A stretch of DNA of 64,000 nt from an uncultured Alphaproteobacteria bacterium (GTDB taxonomy: Bacteria > Pseudomonadota > Alphaproteobacteria > UBA3830). The first letter of the stretch is position 1. Each line of letters opens with the position of its first letter. Made by a program: the position numbers and the translations under genes. Below, one piece after another: positions 25,601-34,392 of this stretch. Location of the stretch: assembly GCA_944390775.1 (NCBI GenBank), contig CALXQQ010000002.1, positions 47,636 to 111,635 of the forward strand, given 5' to 3'. Below the pieces are notes generated by a model that saw only the letters and a list, made by a program, of their open reading frames with translations, ran no database searches and had not been told where the DNA came from.

Positions 25601-26487
25601 TGTGTCCTTTTGTGGATGATTATGATGATTTTTCAGTGCCAGAAAATAATGGTACATCCAAGCTTGAGCAAATTAAAAGTCATTTCTTTCAGGATGAACG
25701 TAAGTTTTTTGTAATTGGCGGCGTAGCATCAGTTGTTGTTTTTCTAGCAATTGTTGGAATTATGTATTTTAATTCCCAGCCTATTGATCTGGAAGACTTA
25801 CCTGTAATTCGAGCAGACACTGCTCCTTTTAAGCAAAAAGCTCCTGAGAACAAACAAGTTAAACATCAAGATAAAGTCGTATATGATAATATTTCTGGAG
25901 ACAGTCACGTAATTGTAGAAAAAGTGGCACCTCAACAAGAAGAAGTTATATCTATTCCGGACGTAGAGGTTGAATCTGCTTTATCAGCAGAGGAAAAACG
26001 TGACATAATCAGAGCATTTGATGAATTAGCACCTGAAAAAGAATATCGCATAAATTATGTTAAACGTTCTTCTGAAGTATCAAAGGCAGCTACTCCTTCT
26101 GCTCCATCCAAGGCATTACCTCCGATAAATCGTAATGTTGCATCTGCAAAGAACAGTAGGTCCGCGGTAAGACAAAAAGTTCAGAAGATGTTAGCTGAAG
26201 TTGATAACGCTAACATTGCTGTGAATAATGATAAAAATGTTCGTGGAACAATGCTACAAATAGCGTCGCTTCGATCTAAAACAGCAGCTGAAGCAGAATA
26301 TCGTAGATTAGCAAGTAAAAGCGCCGCAATACGTAAAATAGGAAAACGTATTCAGCGCGTAGATCTTGGCAGTGGAAAAGGCATTAGGTATCGAGTGCAA
26401 ATCGGTCCCTTTTCTTCTACAGAAGATGCAAATAAAGCAATAGCAACTCTGAAAAAAAATGGAATTTCCGCTTATATTTCTCGCTGA
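25600..26487 (+). CDS. SPOR-domain inner-membrane protein
   Basis: A 295-residue protein with a short cytoplasmic N-terminus, one membrane helix (FFVIGGVASVVVFLAIVG, about residues 36-56), a low-complexity periplasmic linker and a C-terminal SPOR domain from about residue 212 (MLQIASLRSKTAAEAEYRRL through YRVQIGPFSSTEDANKAI). SPOR domains bind peptide-free septal glycan, so the protein should localise to the division site, like the argS-linked SPOR proteins of other alphaproteobacteria. Its ATG shares one base with the argS stop (TAATG), implying coupled translation. Confidence 0.88.
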   Translation: MCPFVDDYDDFSVPENNGTSKLEQIKSHFFQDERKFFVIGGVASVVVFLAIVGIMYFNSQPIDLEDLPVIRADTAPFKQKAPENKQVKHQDKVVYDNISGDSHVIVEKVAPQQEEVISIPDVEVESALSAEEKRDIIRAFDELAPEKEYRINYVKRSSEVSKAATPSAPSKALPPINRNVASAKNSRSAVRQKVQKMLAEVDNANIAVNNDKNVRGTMLQIASLRSKTAAEAEYRRLASKSAAIRKIGKRIQRVDLGSGKGIRYRVQIGPFSSTEDANKAIATLKKNGISAYISR

Positions 26488-26501
26488 TTTATGGGTTTAA
26501 C

Positions 26502-27191
26502 ATGAAGCACATACCTAGGATTTTTGTAAATTGCTCCTTGTATAATAATGCTGTTTATGTTCTGACTCATGATCAAGCAAACCATTTAATTCGCGTTTTA
26601 AGAATGCGAGACAATGAAGTTGTACATTTATTTAATGAGCATGACGGAGAATGGTGCGCAAAACTGCAGATATCCCCTACCCCACAAGCCATTTGTGCAA
26701 AACAACTAAAATCTCCAATTATTGAAAATGGTCCGTGCCTTGCTTGTTGTCTTATTAATCCGACTCGCTTTAATCTAATATTAGAAAAGGCAACAGAGCT
26801 TGGGGTTCAGGAAATTGTTCCTATCATTAGTGATTATACTCAAACAAAAAACATCAACTATAAAAAAGCACAGCAAATTCTTATACATGCAAGCGAACAA
26901 TCTGGACGCTTATCTGTTCCAATATTGCATCCCATACAAGATCTTAAAAAATTCTGTTTAAATAAGGATATTCTTGTTGGAACAGAAGATCACGTGGGAA
27001 GCGAATTGTATAATATCATACAAAGAGATAGTACATTTTTGGTTGGACCAGAAGGTGGATTTTCGCCCTCAGAGTATGCTTTATTTGAACAGAGTTCTTA
27101 CATAAAGAAAATCAATCTTGGACGCAATATTCTACGCAGCGAAACAGCTGCAATAGCTTTTACTGCTGTATGGGCGAGTAAGTTTTTATAG
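26502..27191 (+). CDS. rsmE: 16S rRNA (uracil1498-N3)-methyltransferase
   Basis: A 229-residue SPOUT methyltransferase. The N-terminal PUA-like part contains HLIRVLRMRDNEVVHLF. The knotted C-terminal domain contains the SAM-binding motifs FLVGPEGGFSPSEY and INLGRNILRSETAAI, diagnostic for RsmE. It methylates U1498 in the 30S decoding centre. It is 14 bases behind the SPOR gene and ends one base before the convergent glycosyltransferase gene, so the two transcripts meet with no spacer. Confidence 0.95.
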   Translation: MKHIPRIFVNCSLYNNAVYVLTHDQANHLIRVLRMRDNEVVHLFNEHDGEWCAKLQISPTPQAICAKQLKSPIIENGPCLACCLINPTRFNLILEKATELGVQEIVPIISDYTQTKNINYKKAQQILIHASEQSGRLSVPILHPIQDLKKFCLNKDILVGTEDHVGSELYNIIQRDSTFLVGPEGGFSPSEYALFEQSSYIKKINLGRNILRSETAAIAFTAVWASKFL

Positions 27192-27192
27192 G

Positions 27193-28533
27193 CTAGTGAT
27201 TTTTCATCGCTTGTTCCAACACTGAAATATAACGATTTATCATGTAATCTGTATCTGAAAACTTTGCGGATTGTTGATACCCTCGGTCTATTAGTTCATA
27301 TCTCAGCTTTGTATCAGTAACAATTTTATACATTGCGTGAGCTATGTCGTTTACATCAAGTGGATTAAAGAAATAAGCCGCACTGCCTGCGACTTCCGGC
27401 AAACTTGCCACTCTACTACATAGGACAGGTATTCCCATAGCCATTGCTTCCAATATCGGCATACCAAATCCTTCATAAAGAGATGGATAAATGAATGCTA
27501 ATGCATTTGCTAACAGTTGGTTTAATTGTTCATCAGGGAGAAAATCCGTAAATAATATGTCAGGATCATTTTGTTTTAGGCCTTTTACATATTGTTTTAA
27601 TCGTTCACTGTGCCCATATGCTCCCACCATTACTAGACGAATATCTGTTTTATAAATATTTTGAAAAAGTCTAAATGCTCTAATTAATCGTTTGTGATTT
27701 TTGTGTTGCCATAATGCAGCCGTATAGAGAAAATACTTACGTGGAACTAAATCGAATCTTTGCAAGATTTGCTGGTTAGTTTGTCCCCTACCCTTTATGC
27801 GTTGTGCCAAACATATAGGAATGACTTCTATATCTTTTCTATGGAAAAATTTAGTCATACGTCGTTTGGTAAAATCTGATACTGTAATAATTTTGGTGTC
27901 GTGTTTTATAATACGTTTAGCATTTTTTATCAGCCAATTACGACGCGTATCAGTAAAACAGTATGGCAGATCTATGTAAGCGAGATCATGAAAAGTATGA
28001 ACAGTAGGCAATGCAAAGTCATTTAGAGCAAACTCGCCACATGGATCCCATAGCAAATCGATTTTATTATCAATACATATATTGTTATACGCAAATAGTT
28101 GAGTTAATTTATCGCGTAAGATTCCACACGTAAGCAGGTTATAGAACTCTCTCATGTAAAAATCACAAAAATAATTATAGTTGCTGCATACAGGGATTAT
28201 TTTTATATTCTCAACATTGCTTAAATTTTTAAATTTATCATGCAAGGCATTTTTGTTGGTTAGTATTATTAATCGCCATTTGGGACGTTTAGATGCAATA
28301 CTTGCAATAAGCTTTTCTGTAAGATTTTTTACTCCGCCGTTCGTTAACAAGTAACTCGTATCTATCACGATTTCATTACTATAAGACTTTTGAGTTTGTA
28401 ATATTGAAACACGTCCACATGTAAATACATCTTTAAATGTTGCATCAGAGTATAGTATCAGCATACACAGTGATATTATCGTAAACATCACCACCCCTAT
28501 TAATATTTTGCATAGGCTGATTAGGTGTTTCAT
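27193..28533 (-). CDS. GT4 glycosyltransferase, membrane-anchored (copy 2)
   Basis: A 446-residue protein. The first 30 residues form a hydrophobic anchor (ILIGVVMFTIISLCMLIL). The C-terminal GT-B half carries the family 4 landmarks: FLYTAALWQHKNHKRLIRAF, YPSLYEGFGMPILEAMAMG with the E-x7-E pair, and ASLPEVAGSAAYFFNPLD. It is a paralogue of the neighbour upstream, with the same layout and the same YSxDAxxKDVF segment after the anchor, so the pair arose by tandem duplication. The ATG overlaps the upstream stop by four bases. Retaining GT4 enzymes use sugar nucleotides; the acceptor is unknown, though surface polysaccharide is plausible given rmlD at the window edge. Confidence 0.85.
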   Translation of the reverse strand: MKHLISLCKILIGVVMFTIISLCMLILYSDATFKDVFTCGRVSILQTQKSYSNEIVIDTSYLLTNGGVKNLTEKLIASIASKRPKWRLIILTNKNALHDKFKNLSNVENIKIIPVCSNYNYFCDFYMREFYNLLTCGILRDKLTQLFAYNNICIDNKIDLLWDPCGEFALNDFALPTVHTFHDLAYIDLPYCFTDTRRNWLIKNAKRIIKHDTKIITVSDFTKRRMTKFFHRKDIEVIPICLAQRIKGRGQTNQQILQRFDLVPRKYFLYTAALWQHKNHKRLIRAFRLFQNIYKTDIRLVMVGAYGHSERLKQYVKGLKQNDPDILFTDFLPDEQLNQLLANALAFIYPSLYEGFGMPILEAMAMGIPVLCSRVASLPEVAGSAAYFFNPLDVNDIAHAMYKIVTDTKLRYELIDRGYQQSAKFSDTDYMINRYISVLEQAMKNH

Positions 28534-29885
28534 GTATTTTCGCTCATAACTTCTTCAAAAATCTTTATATATTGATCGACCATTTTTTCTTGATTTAAAA
28601 ATTTCTGCACCTGTTGATATCCCTTTTGCACTAGATCATTCCGAAGTGCTTCATTTTTTGTAATACGTGCGATAGCTCGAGCGATATCAACACAATCAAA
28701 AGGATCAAAGAAAATAGCAGCGTTTCCGGCAACTTCTGGAAGACTAGCAACATTACTACATGCAACTGGTATACCCATAGACATTGCTTCTGCTATCGGC
28801 ATACCAAATCCTTCATATATTGATGGACAAATGAAGGCAAGGGCGTTATGCAATAGTACACCTAATGTTGTACTAGAGACATAATCGGTAAAAACAACAT
28901 CATGATATTCTTTCGTTATTTTCGTAATATCATTTGTCAATGGTTGAGAATGACTAAACATGCCCACTATCACTAATTTTAAATCAGAAGGATTAGAGCG
29001 CTTAAATTGATCAAATGCGCGAATAAGTCTCTGATGATTCTTATTTGGCCAAAACGAAGATGTATAAATAATGTAGTTTTTGCGTTGCAAATGAAATTGT
29101 TGAAGAATTTGCATTTGTTGATGAGATGGACATGTGAAATTCACACGTTTTGCTAATCTAATTGGAATCACATCGACGTTATCTTTATTATATACCTCCT
29201 TTATCCGTCGTTTTGAAAAATAAGAAACTGTTATGATTTTTTTCGAATTATTCACAATAGATTTCATATTTGTTTTTGCCCATTCTCTTTTATCCGGAGC
29301 AAAACAATTCGGAATATCAATATGAGCCAAGTCATGAATTGTAGAAATTTTAGGAACATCGACATCATTAGGCGCTAATTCTGCATATGGATCCCATAAC
29401 AAATCCACATGATCATCGTAAAAAATGTTATTATATTGCATCAACTGAGACACTTTTGTTTTAAAGACATTGCATGTAAAAAAATTGCAAACATTTTGTA
29501 ACATGTTGTTACAGCTAGGTTTTACTAATATGCGTTTTATATTAGGATAGATCAATAAGCCTGCAAATTGATCATGACTGGCAGTTTGATTGACAATAAT
29601 CACGAAATACCAGTTCGGCCTTTTTTTAGCCATAATCGATAGGATATTTTCAGTAAGAGTTTTGATTCCTCCGAAATCTATAATGCGAGATGCATCTACG
29701 ATAATTTCTCGTGTATAGCACTTGCATGGACCTAAGCAAGATACACGTTTAGTGCTGAAAACATCTTTTATTTCGGCATCAGATGAAAGAACAAAGGTTA
29801 ATAAAAATGTCAGGACAAATACTAGTGCAGCTATTGATATCTTAAATACTGTTATAGCTATTCGCTTCATTTTGATATTTTTCAT
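28530..29885 (-). CDS. GT4 glycosyltransferase, membrane-anchored (copy 1)
   Basis: A 451-residue paralogue of the gene that follows it. The N-terminal helix ISIAALVFVLTFLLTFVL anchors it in the inner membrane. The N-terminal Rossmann part contains IIVDASRIIDFGGIKTL and DLLWDPYAELAPNDV. The C-terminal part has IIYTSSFWPNKNHQRLIRAF, CPSIYEGFGMPIAEAMSMG (E-x7-E) and ASLPEVAGNAAIFFDPFD. It is the first gene of a two-gene operon reading away from the TadE-like gene, sharing a 115-base divergent intergenic region with it. Confidence 0.85.
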   Translation of the reverse strand: MKNIKMKRIAITVFKISIAALVFVLTFLLTFVLSSDAEIKDVFSTKRVSCLGPCKCYTREIIVDASRIIDFGGIKTLTENILSIMAKKRPNWYFVIIVNQTASHDQFAGLLIYPNIKRILVKPSCNNMLQNVCNFFTCNVFKTKVSQLMQYNNIFYDDHVDLLWDPYAELAPNDVDVPKISTIHDLAHIDIPNCFAPDKREWAKTNMKSIVNNSKKIITVSYFSKRRIKEVYNKDNVDVIPIRLAKRVNFTCPSHQQMQILQQFHLQRKNYIIYTSSFWPNKNHQRLIRAFDQFKRSNPSDLKLVIVGMFSHSQPLTNDITKITKEYHDVVFTDYVSSTTLGVLLHNALAFICPSIYEGFGMPIAEAMSMGIPVACSNVASLPEVAGNAAIFFDPFDCVDIARAIARITKNEALRNDLVQKGYQQVQKFLNQEKMVDQYIKIFEEVMSENT

Positions 29886-30000
29886 AAATAATCCATCAAA
29901 AACAGCACTTAATCATACAAATGACACTTTATAAAGTTAGCGGTTAATATTTAATTAATTATATTACATTAAAATGGATTGTGTTTAGAGTGAGAAGATC

Positions 30001-30819
30001 ATGATGAAACAGTTGTTACGATATCTACCCTCTTTTCTACAACCTAATGGCATCATAGGTCTTCTTCTGCAAAAAATATTTCGATTATTATGTACACGCC
30101 GTGGCGGAATTTTAATCGAATTCGCATTTAGCGTGCCCGTTTTTTTAGCTCTTATATATTATCTGCATGATTTGCCTCTTATGGATCGATGGTATAAACA
30201 AACGAAATTTTGTGCACATCAAATTGCTCAAGAACTACAAACAGTATCACAACAACGTGCTAACAAGAAAATTACATTAAACGACTTGAGATATGCAAAG
30301 GCCGGCGCATGTTTATCCCTATATCCTGGAAAATCTATGTTTATTACATCTCCTGGCAGATCAAAATTTGGGCGGATTCCAATCTATTGGATTCACTGTA
30401 TTAGAGGCAATAGCAATGGCACCGCTAACATATTGTGGTCACGCTATATTCATGGTATTGACAATGGCACTTCTCCATCGAAATTAGATGCTTATGATGC
30501 TGATTGGACTGATACCAGACAATTAGTGAACACGACCTCACAAGTTAATGTTGTACCTTCAAAAATTTATCCTGGACTTACGATTGAGTCTGGACAAATA
30601 AAAATGATTGTAGAATGTGCTCAGTATGTACGATCGAGCGGAAACAATTTTACTGATGGTGGTTCAGTAAATTCTGTACCTAGAAGGACATTATTTAGCT
30701 TCTTATTAACATCGCCTAAAGGCAGGAATCTTATCAATGTACCCCCAGAGATGTATTTTAACAGTGTCGTAGTCTTTACTCCTGCAGCAGGATTATTCGA
30801 TGAACAACCTCCTGTTTAA
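30001..30819 (+). CDS. TadE/TadG-like pilin-related protein, orphan
   Basis: A 272-residue protein. Near residue 33 it has a TadE-type N-terminal signature: a basic patch and the segment RRGGILIEFAFSVPVFLALI, i.e. a prepilin-like Gly-x3-Glu followed by a hydrophobic helix. The remainder is a soluble, extracytoplasmic domain without recognised motifs, with several Cys. In complete systems TadE and TadF are minor pseudopilins of Flp/Tad pili and need a TadV/CpaA peptidase and a TadA ATPase; none of those genes is in this window. It overlaps the convergent EAL gene by four bases. Confidence 0.6.
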   Translation: MMKQLLRYLPSFLQPNGIIGLLLQKIFRLLCTRRGGILIEFAFSVPVFLALIYYLHDLPLMDRWYKQTKFCAHQIAQELQTVSQQRANKKITLNDLRYAKAGACLSLYPGKSMFITSPGRSKFGRIPIYWIHCIRGNSNGTANILWSRYIHGIDNGTSPSKLDAYDADWTDTRQLVNTTSQVNVVPSKIYPGLTIESGQIKMIVECAQYVRSSGNNFTDGGSVNSVPRRTLFSFLLTSPKGRNLINVPPEMYFNSVVVFTPAAGLFDEQPPV

Positions 30820-31517
30820 TTATACATTTGCGAAGTTAACGGTTTTAGTACATCAATTTTCTGCTCTTCAGCATAGGCATTAAACAAAAAACCTTGTCCT
30901 AAATCTACATTGGCTCTTTTTGCATATTCCAACTGTTCTTGAGTTTCTATACCTTCAGCAACAGTAATACAATTCATTTCATGAGCCATTTTAACAATGA
31001 AGTTTAATATCGTATTTGATTTAGATTGATATGGAGCTTGTTGCACAAACTTTTTATCAATTTTTACCACATCAACAGATAATTCATTCATAAAACTTAA
31101 AGATGAATATTGCGAACCAAAATCATCTAATGCTGACTTTATGCCATGATATTGCAATGTTTGTAGGGTCGCATTAACACAAGGCAAAGAATCCGGATGA
31201 GTTTCTTCGCTTACCTCCAATACAACGTTTGGATGCGAAAAATGAGTATATTCTTCAATAATTTCATCACAAAAATTATCGTTACTTAAATCCTGAGCAG
31301 ATAAATTAATAAATAAATGATGATTGTGCGAATAGCCACTTGTATAAACCGTACGCAAGATTTCCGTTGCACTCGGATAAGGCGCAGAACATTTATCTTT
31401 TACAGTCAATGCTTCATGGCCAAAAACAATATTGTCTCTCAAATCGATCAAAGGTTGCAGTCTAATACGCATGTCATCACCATCTCTACACAAAGGTATA
31501 TATGGTCGATTAGACAA
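30816..31517 (-). CDS. EAL-domain c-di-GMP phosphodiesterase
   Basis: A 233-residue, single-domain EAL protein with no sensor, membrane segment or GGDEF domain. The catalytic set appears intact: Glu in GHEALT, Asn in LFINLSAQDL, Glu in VLEVSEE, the Asp pair in ALDDFGSQYSSL, Lys in VKIDKKFV, Glu in VAEGIET and Gln in LGQGFLF. Active EAL enzymes hydrolyse cyclic di-GMP to pGpG. It starts three bases after the mutL stop, so it is probably co-transcribed with mutL. No diguanylate cyclase is in the window, so the partner must be elsewhere or the enzyme senses a host or foreign signal. Confidence 0.88.
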   Translation of the reverse strand: MSNRPYIPLCRDGDDMRIRLQPLIDLRDNIVFGHEALTVKDKCSAPYPSATEILRTVYTSGYSHNHHLFINLSAQDLSNDNFCDEIIEEYTHFSHPNVVLEVSEETHPDSLPCVNATLQTLQYHGIKSALDDFGSQYSSLSFMNELSVDVVKIDKKFVQQAPYQSKSNTILNFIVKMAHEMNCITVAEGIETQEQLEYAKRANVDLGQGFLFNAYAEEQKIDVLKPLTSQMYN

Positions 31518-31520
31518 AAT

Positions 31521-33341
31521 TCAACATCTTTCGAAAATTTTATTGAGATCCCGCCTATATAATCTCACGTAAGCTGGTCGTCCATGACAGCATTGCGCAA
31601 TATTAATTGTATTTTCCATTGTGCGCAGTAATGAGTTCATCTCTTGCATACTCAACTGTTTCCCTGCTCTGAGACTGCCATGACATGCCATTGTAGATAA
31701 CACACCATGAATCTTTTGATCTAGGGTATAACTCTCACCCCATTGCTCTAATTCATTGAGAATATCTCCAATAATTTCGTGCACTTCACATTTATCCAAA
31801 ATTGCTGGGATGGAATATATACATATCGTATCTGCAGATAACTGCTCAAATTTAATACCCAGCGACATTAAAAATTCTTCATGCTTTTTAATCAACTCCA
31901 TTTGCATCGCCGTAAGATGATAAGGCTCTGGAATTAATAACATCTGCGATTCTAAAGGTTGCTTGGTTTTTAACTGTTCTAAAGTAATACGCTCCGCTGC
32001 AGCATGTTGATCTACAATAATTAAACTATCATCCGTTACTGATACTATGTAGGCTTTATCAATTTGATAGAGCGCCTGTCCCATATTCAACTTTTCGCTA
32101 TCTTCAGTAGTCTGAAAAAATTTACTTTGTTCTGATACGAAATTTGGATTAGAAACAGGAAGTGCATCTGTTTCATCTATGTTTCTATAAGTTGTTATAG
32201 GAGACTTGGGAAGAGGTATTATGTTACTCTCTGAACGAGATTTTACAGGAAATGAATTTAGTTTGCTTTTAACAGTTTTATACGTGAAGTCATTAGGGTT
32301 ATAAGAATTCATATTTTGTATGGGAGCAGAAAATGCTTCTCCAACAACTGCACATGATGCAACACTGCTGGTTAGAGCATCTTTTAACTCCCTTATTATA
32401 AAATGCCTCACTTGATCACTATGTCGAAAACGCACCTCTATTTTGGCCGGATGCGCATTTACATCAACTTCATAATTTGGTAGATCAAGATGTAATACCG
32501 CAACAGCATGACGCCCCTTAGGAACAAGGTTAGCATATGCAGCTTTTAATGCTACAGACAACAACTTATCACGAACAAAACGTCCATTAACGAAAAATAT
32601 TTGCTGACTGCTAGTTGCTTTGTTGAATGTCGGAACACCTATAACTCCATGCAAATGAAACGCGCCACATCTTACATCAACTGGTAATGTGTTTCTGGAA
32701 AAGTCTTCACCCAGTACTTCATCAATACGCTCTCCAAAACTTTCACATCTTTTATAGCGAAATTTCTCTCTACCATTTTCAACTAATTTGAATTCAACAT
32801 GAGGATTAGCTAAAGCTACTCTATTGAAAATACTGTAACAACTGTCAGATTCAGTTGCATCAGATTTGAGAAATTTGAGTCTAGCTGGCGTTGCAAAAAA
32901 CAAATCACGTACTTCAACAGTGGTGCCTTGTCTGCGAGATGCAGGAGATAGCACAGGATCACTATTTCCTTCCACATGAAGCTGCCATGCTACTTCTCCA
33001 TTCTGTGAAGATACAATATTTACTCTTGATATAGATGTAATCGACGGAAGAGCTTCTCCTCGAAAACCAAATGTGTTGATATCTAGCAAATCATCGCTTT
33101 CCAATTTAGATGTTGCATGACTTAAAATGCATAACTTTATTGTTTCTGCATCCATACCACATCCATCATCAGATACTGAAATAAGACTTTTACCCGCATC
33201 AACAATTTTGACTTCAATACTGGTCGCTTTCGCATCTAACGCATTTTCCATAAGTTCTTTAATGACAGACGACGGCCGCTCGACAACTTCACCAGCAGCA
33301 ATTTGATTAATCAAATGTTGCGGTAATACTCTTATGCCCAC
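31521..33341 (-). CDS. mutL: DNA mismatch repair protein MutL
   Basis: A 606-residue protein. The GHKL ATPase motifs are complete at the N-terminus: ELMENALDAKAT, VSDDGCGMDA, GFRGEALPSI and the ATPARLKFLKS lid segment. The middle region (about 335-420) is a flexible linker. The C-terminal dimerisation domain contains IVDQHAAAERI and STMACHGSLRAGKQLS, ending in QCCHGRPAYVRLYRR. The endonuclease motif DQHA-x2-E-x4-E is only partly kept, so I do not claim nuclease activity. It links MutS recognition to downstream repair. It is the first gene of the mutL-EAL pair. Confidence 0.95.
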   Translation of the reverse strand: MGIRVLPQHLINQIAAGEVVERPSSVIKELMENALDAKATSIEVKIVDAGKSLISVSDDGCGMDAETIKLCILSHATSKLESDDLLDINTFGFRGEALPSITSISRVNIVSSQNGEVAWQLHVEGNSDPVLSPASRRQGTTVEVRDLFFATPARLKFLKSDATESDSCYSIFNRVALANPHVEFKLVENGREKFRYKRCESFGERIDEVLGEDFSRNTLPVDVRCGAFHLHGVIGVPTFNKATSSQQIFFVNGRFVRDKLLSVALKAAYANLVPKGRHAVAVLHLDLPNYEVDVNAHPAKIEVRFRHSDQVRHFIIRELKDALTSSVASCAVVGEAFSAPIQNMNSYNPNDFTYKTVKSKLNSFPVKSRSESNIIPLPKSPITTYRNIDETDALPVSNPNFVSEQSKFFQTTEDSEKLNMGQALYQIDKAYIVSVTDDSLIIVDQHAAAERITLEQLKTKQPLESQMLLIPEPYHLTAMQMELIKKHEEFLMSLGIKFEQLSADTICIYSIPAILDKCEVHEIIGDILNELEQWGESYTLDQKIHGVLSTMACHGSLRAGKQLSMQEMNSLLRTMENTINIAQCCHGRPAYVRLYRRDLNKIFERC

Positions 33342-33408
33342 TTAGAACTCCCATTCTCTATATATCGTCTGTAGAATATAGCACGAAAATAAACTATTAA
33401 AAATCATT

Positions 33409-33428
33409 AACGTGCTTATCGTCACGCT
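33409..33428 (-). terminator. Possible intrinsic terminator of the secreted-protein pair
   Basis: Read on the minus strand, AGCGTG and CACGTT form a six-pair stem with one G-U, an eight-base loop, and are followed by AATGATTTTT. It lies about 35 bases past the stop of the secreted coiled-coil gene at 33464. The stem is short, so this is tentative. Confidence 0.35.
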
Positions 33429-33463
33429 TAGAGATTTGTAAAGTTATGTAGCAACAAGCTATT

Positions 33464-34366
33464 TTATTGTTTTTGCTTCTTTTCCAGTAGCTTGTCTCCT
33501 GTGCTTTGCAGGAAATCTTGAAAACGCTTAAAGTTATCTTCTATTGCTATAAAACTTTGAGTGTGTTCTAGCCACTTGACCGACATCTTATCGTACTTAA
33601 TAGAGCTCCCCCATAAAGAAACATAGTCTTTATTAAATTGAATGAGTTGGGTTTTAAAATGTTCTAGCTTGTTGCTCTTTTGCCTACATAATAACGCCAG
33701 TAAGCGCTTGTTAGATACATTTTCTGAGTTGCTCTCTACGCGCAATTCAATACGTTGAATTTTTTCCAGTAATGAATCTGATAGCAATTTGGCAACGTGT
33801 AGCGCATCTAACCCAGCAACAAATTTGTCTACGCCCTGCTTAAAACTATCACTCGATGTGTCACTAGTTTGTAGAATGGTAGTGGTTCCATCGTAAATAT
33901 ATGACATGCTGTTCGTTATTACTTTAAAATAACGAGCAATAGATACGGCAACATCTGCAAGTAATAACGGAATTGTGTCATCATATTTCACATTTAACTT
34001 GAAGACATAATTATCCATGTCGGCGACAAGACTTTCATACTCCTGAGTAATACTCTGAAATAAATTGAAAGTCTCTCGGCTTTGAACATGGAATTTTTGC
34101 GCTTTTTCTGAATTTGCAAAAGCCATAAGTTGCGTACTATGTTCCGTATTATCTGATTTAGCCTGCTGCGCATCTCGTTTTTTTTGTAGAATCTGTTTGA
34201 AACTCTTATCTTGCAGCTTCTGTTTTTCTTTCTCAACTGCCTCATCTACTTTACGTTCTTCCTTATTACCTCTTTGAGTTAATGCACCCCAAATATTAGA
34301 CATAACACCAGCATATAAATGGTTATGCACCAACATCATCGATATGATCCAAGTAATCTTCTTCAT
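33464..34366 (-). CDS. Secreted helical protein, unknown
   Basis: I do not recognise this 300-residue protein. The N-terminus MKKITWIISMMLVHNHLYAG is a good signal peptide. Residues of about 35-75 are very rich in Lys, Glu and Gln and likely form a charged helix or coiled coil. The rest is predicted helical from its composition, with no enzymatic motif. It lies 26 bases downstream of the Met-rich repeat protein and probably shares its transcript. Both encode exported proteins with helical N-terminal domains, suggesting a common pathway. Confidence 0.65.
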   Translation of the reverse strand: MKKITWIISMMLVHNHLYAGVMSNIWGALTQRGNKEERKVDEAVEKEKQKLQDKSFKQILQKKRDAQQAKSDNTEHSTQLMAFANSEKAQKFHVQSRETFNLFQSITQEYESLVADMDNYVFKLNVKYDDTIPLLLADVAVSIARYFKVITNSMSYIYDGTTTILQTSDTSSDSFKQGVDKFVAGLDALHVAKLLSDSLLEKIQRIELRVESNSENVSNKRLLALLCRQKSNKLEHFKTQLIQFNKDYVSLWGSSIKYDKMSVKWLEHTQSFIAIEDNFKRFQDFLQSTGDKLLEKKQKQ

Positions 34367-34392
34367 ATGTTTTGCCTTTCATTAGTTTAAAG

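Noticed and set aside
27193..29885. Tandem glycosyltransferases as part of a mobile island
   Set aside because: No flanking repeats, integrase or composition shift; a plain tandem duplication explains them.
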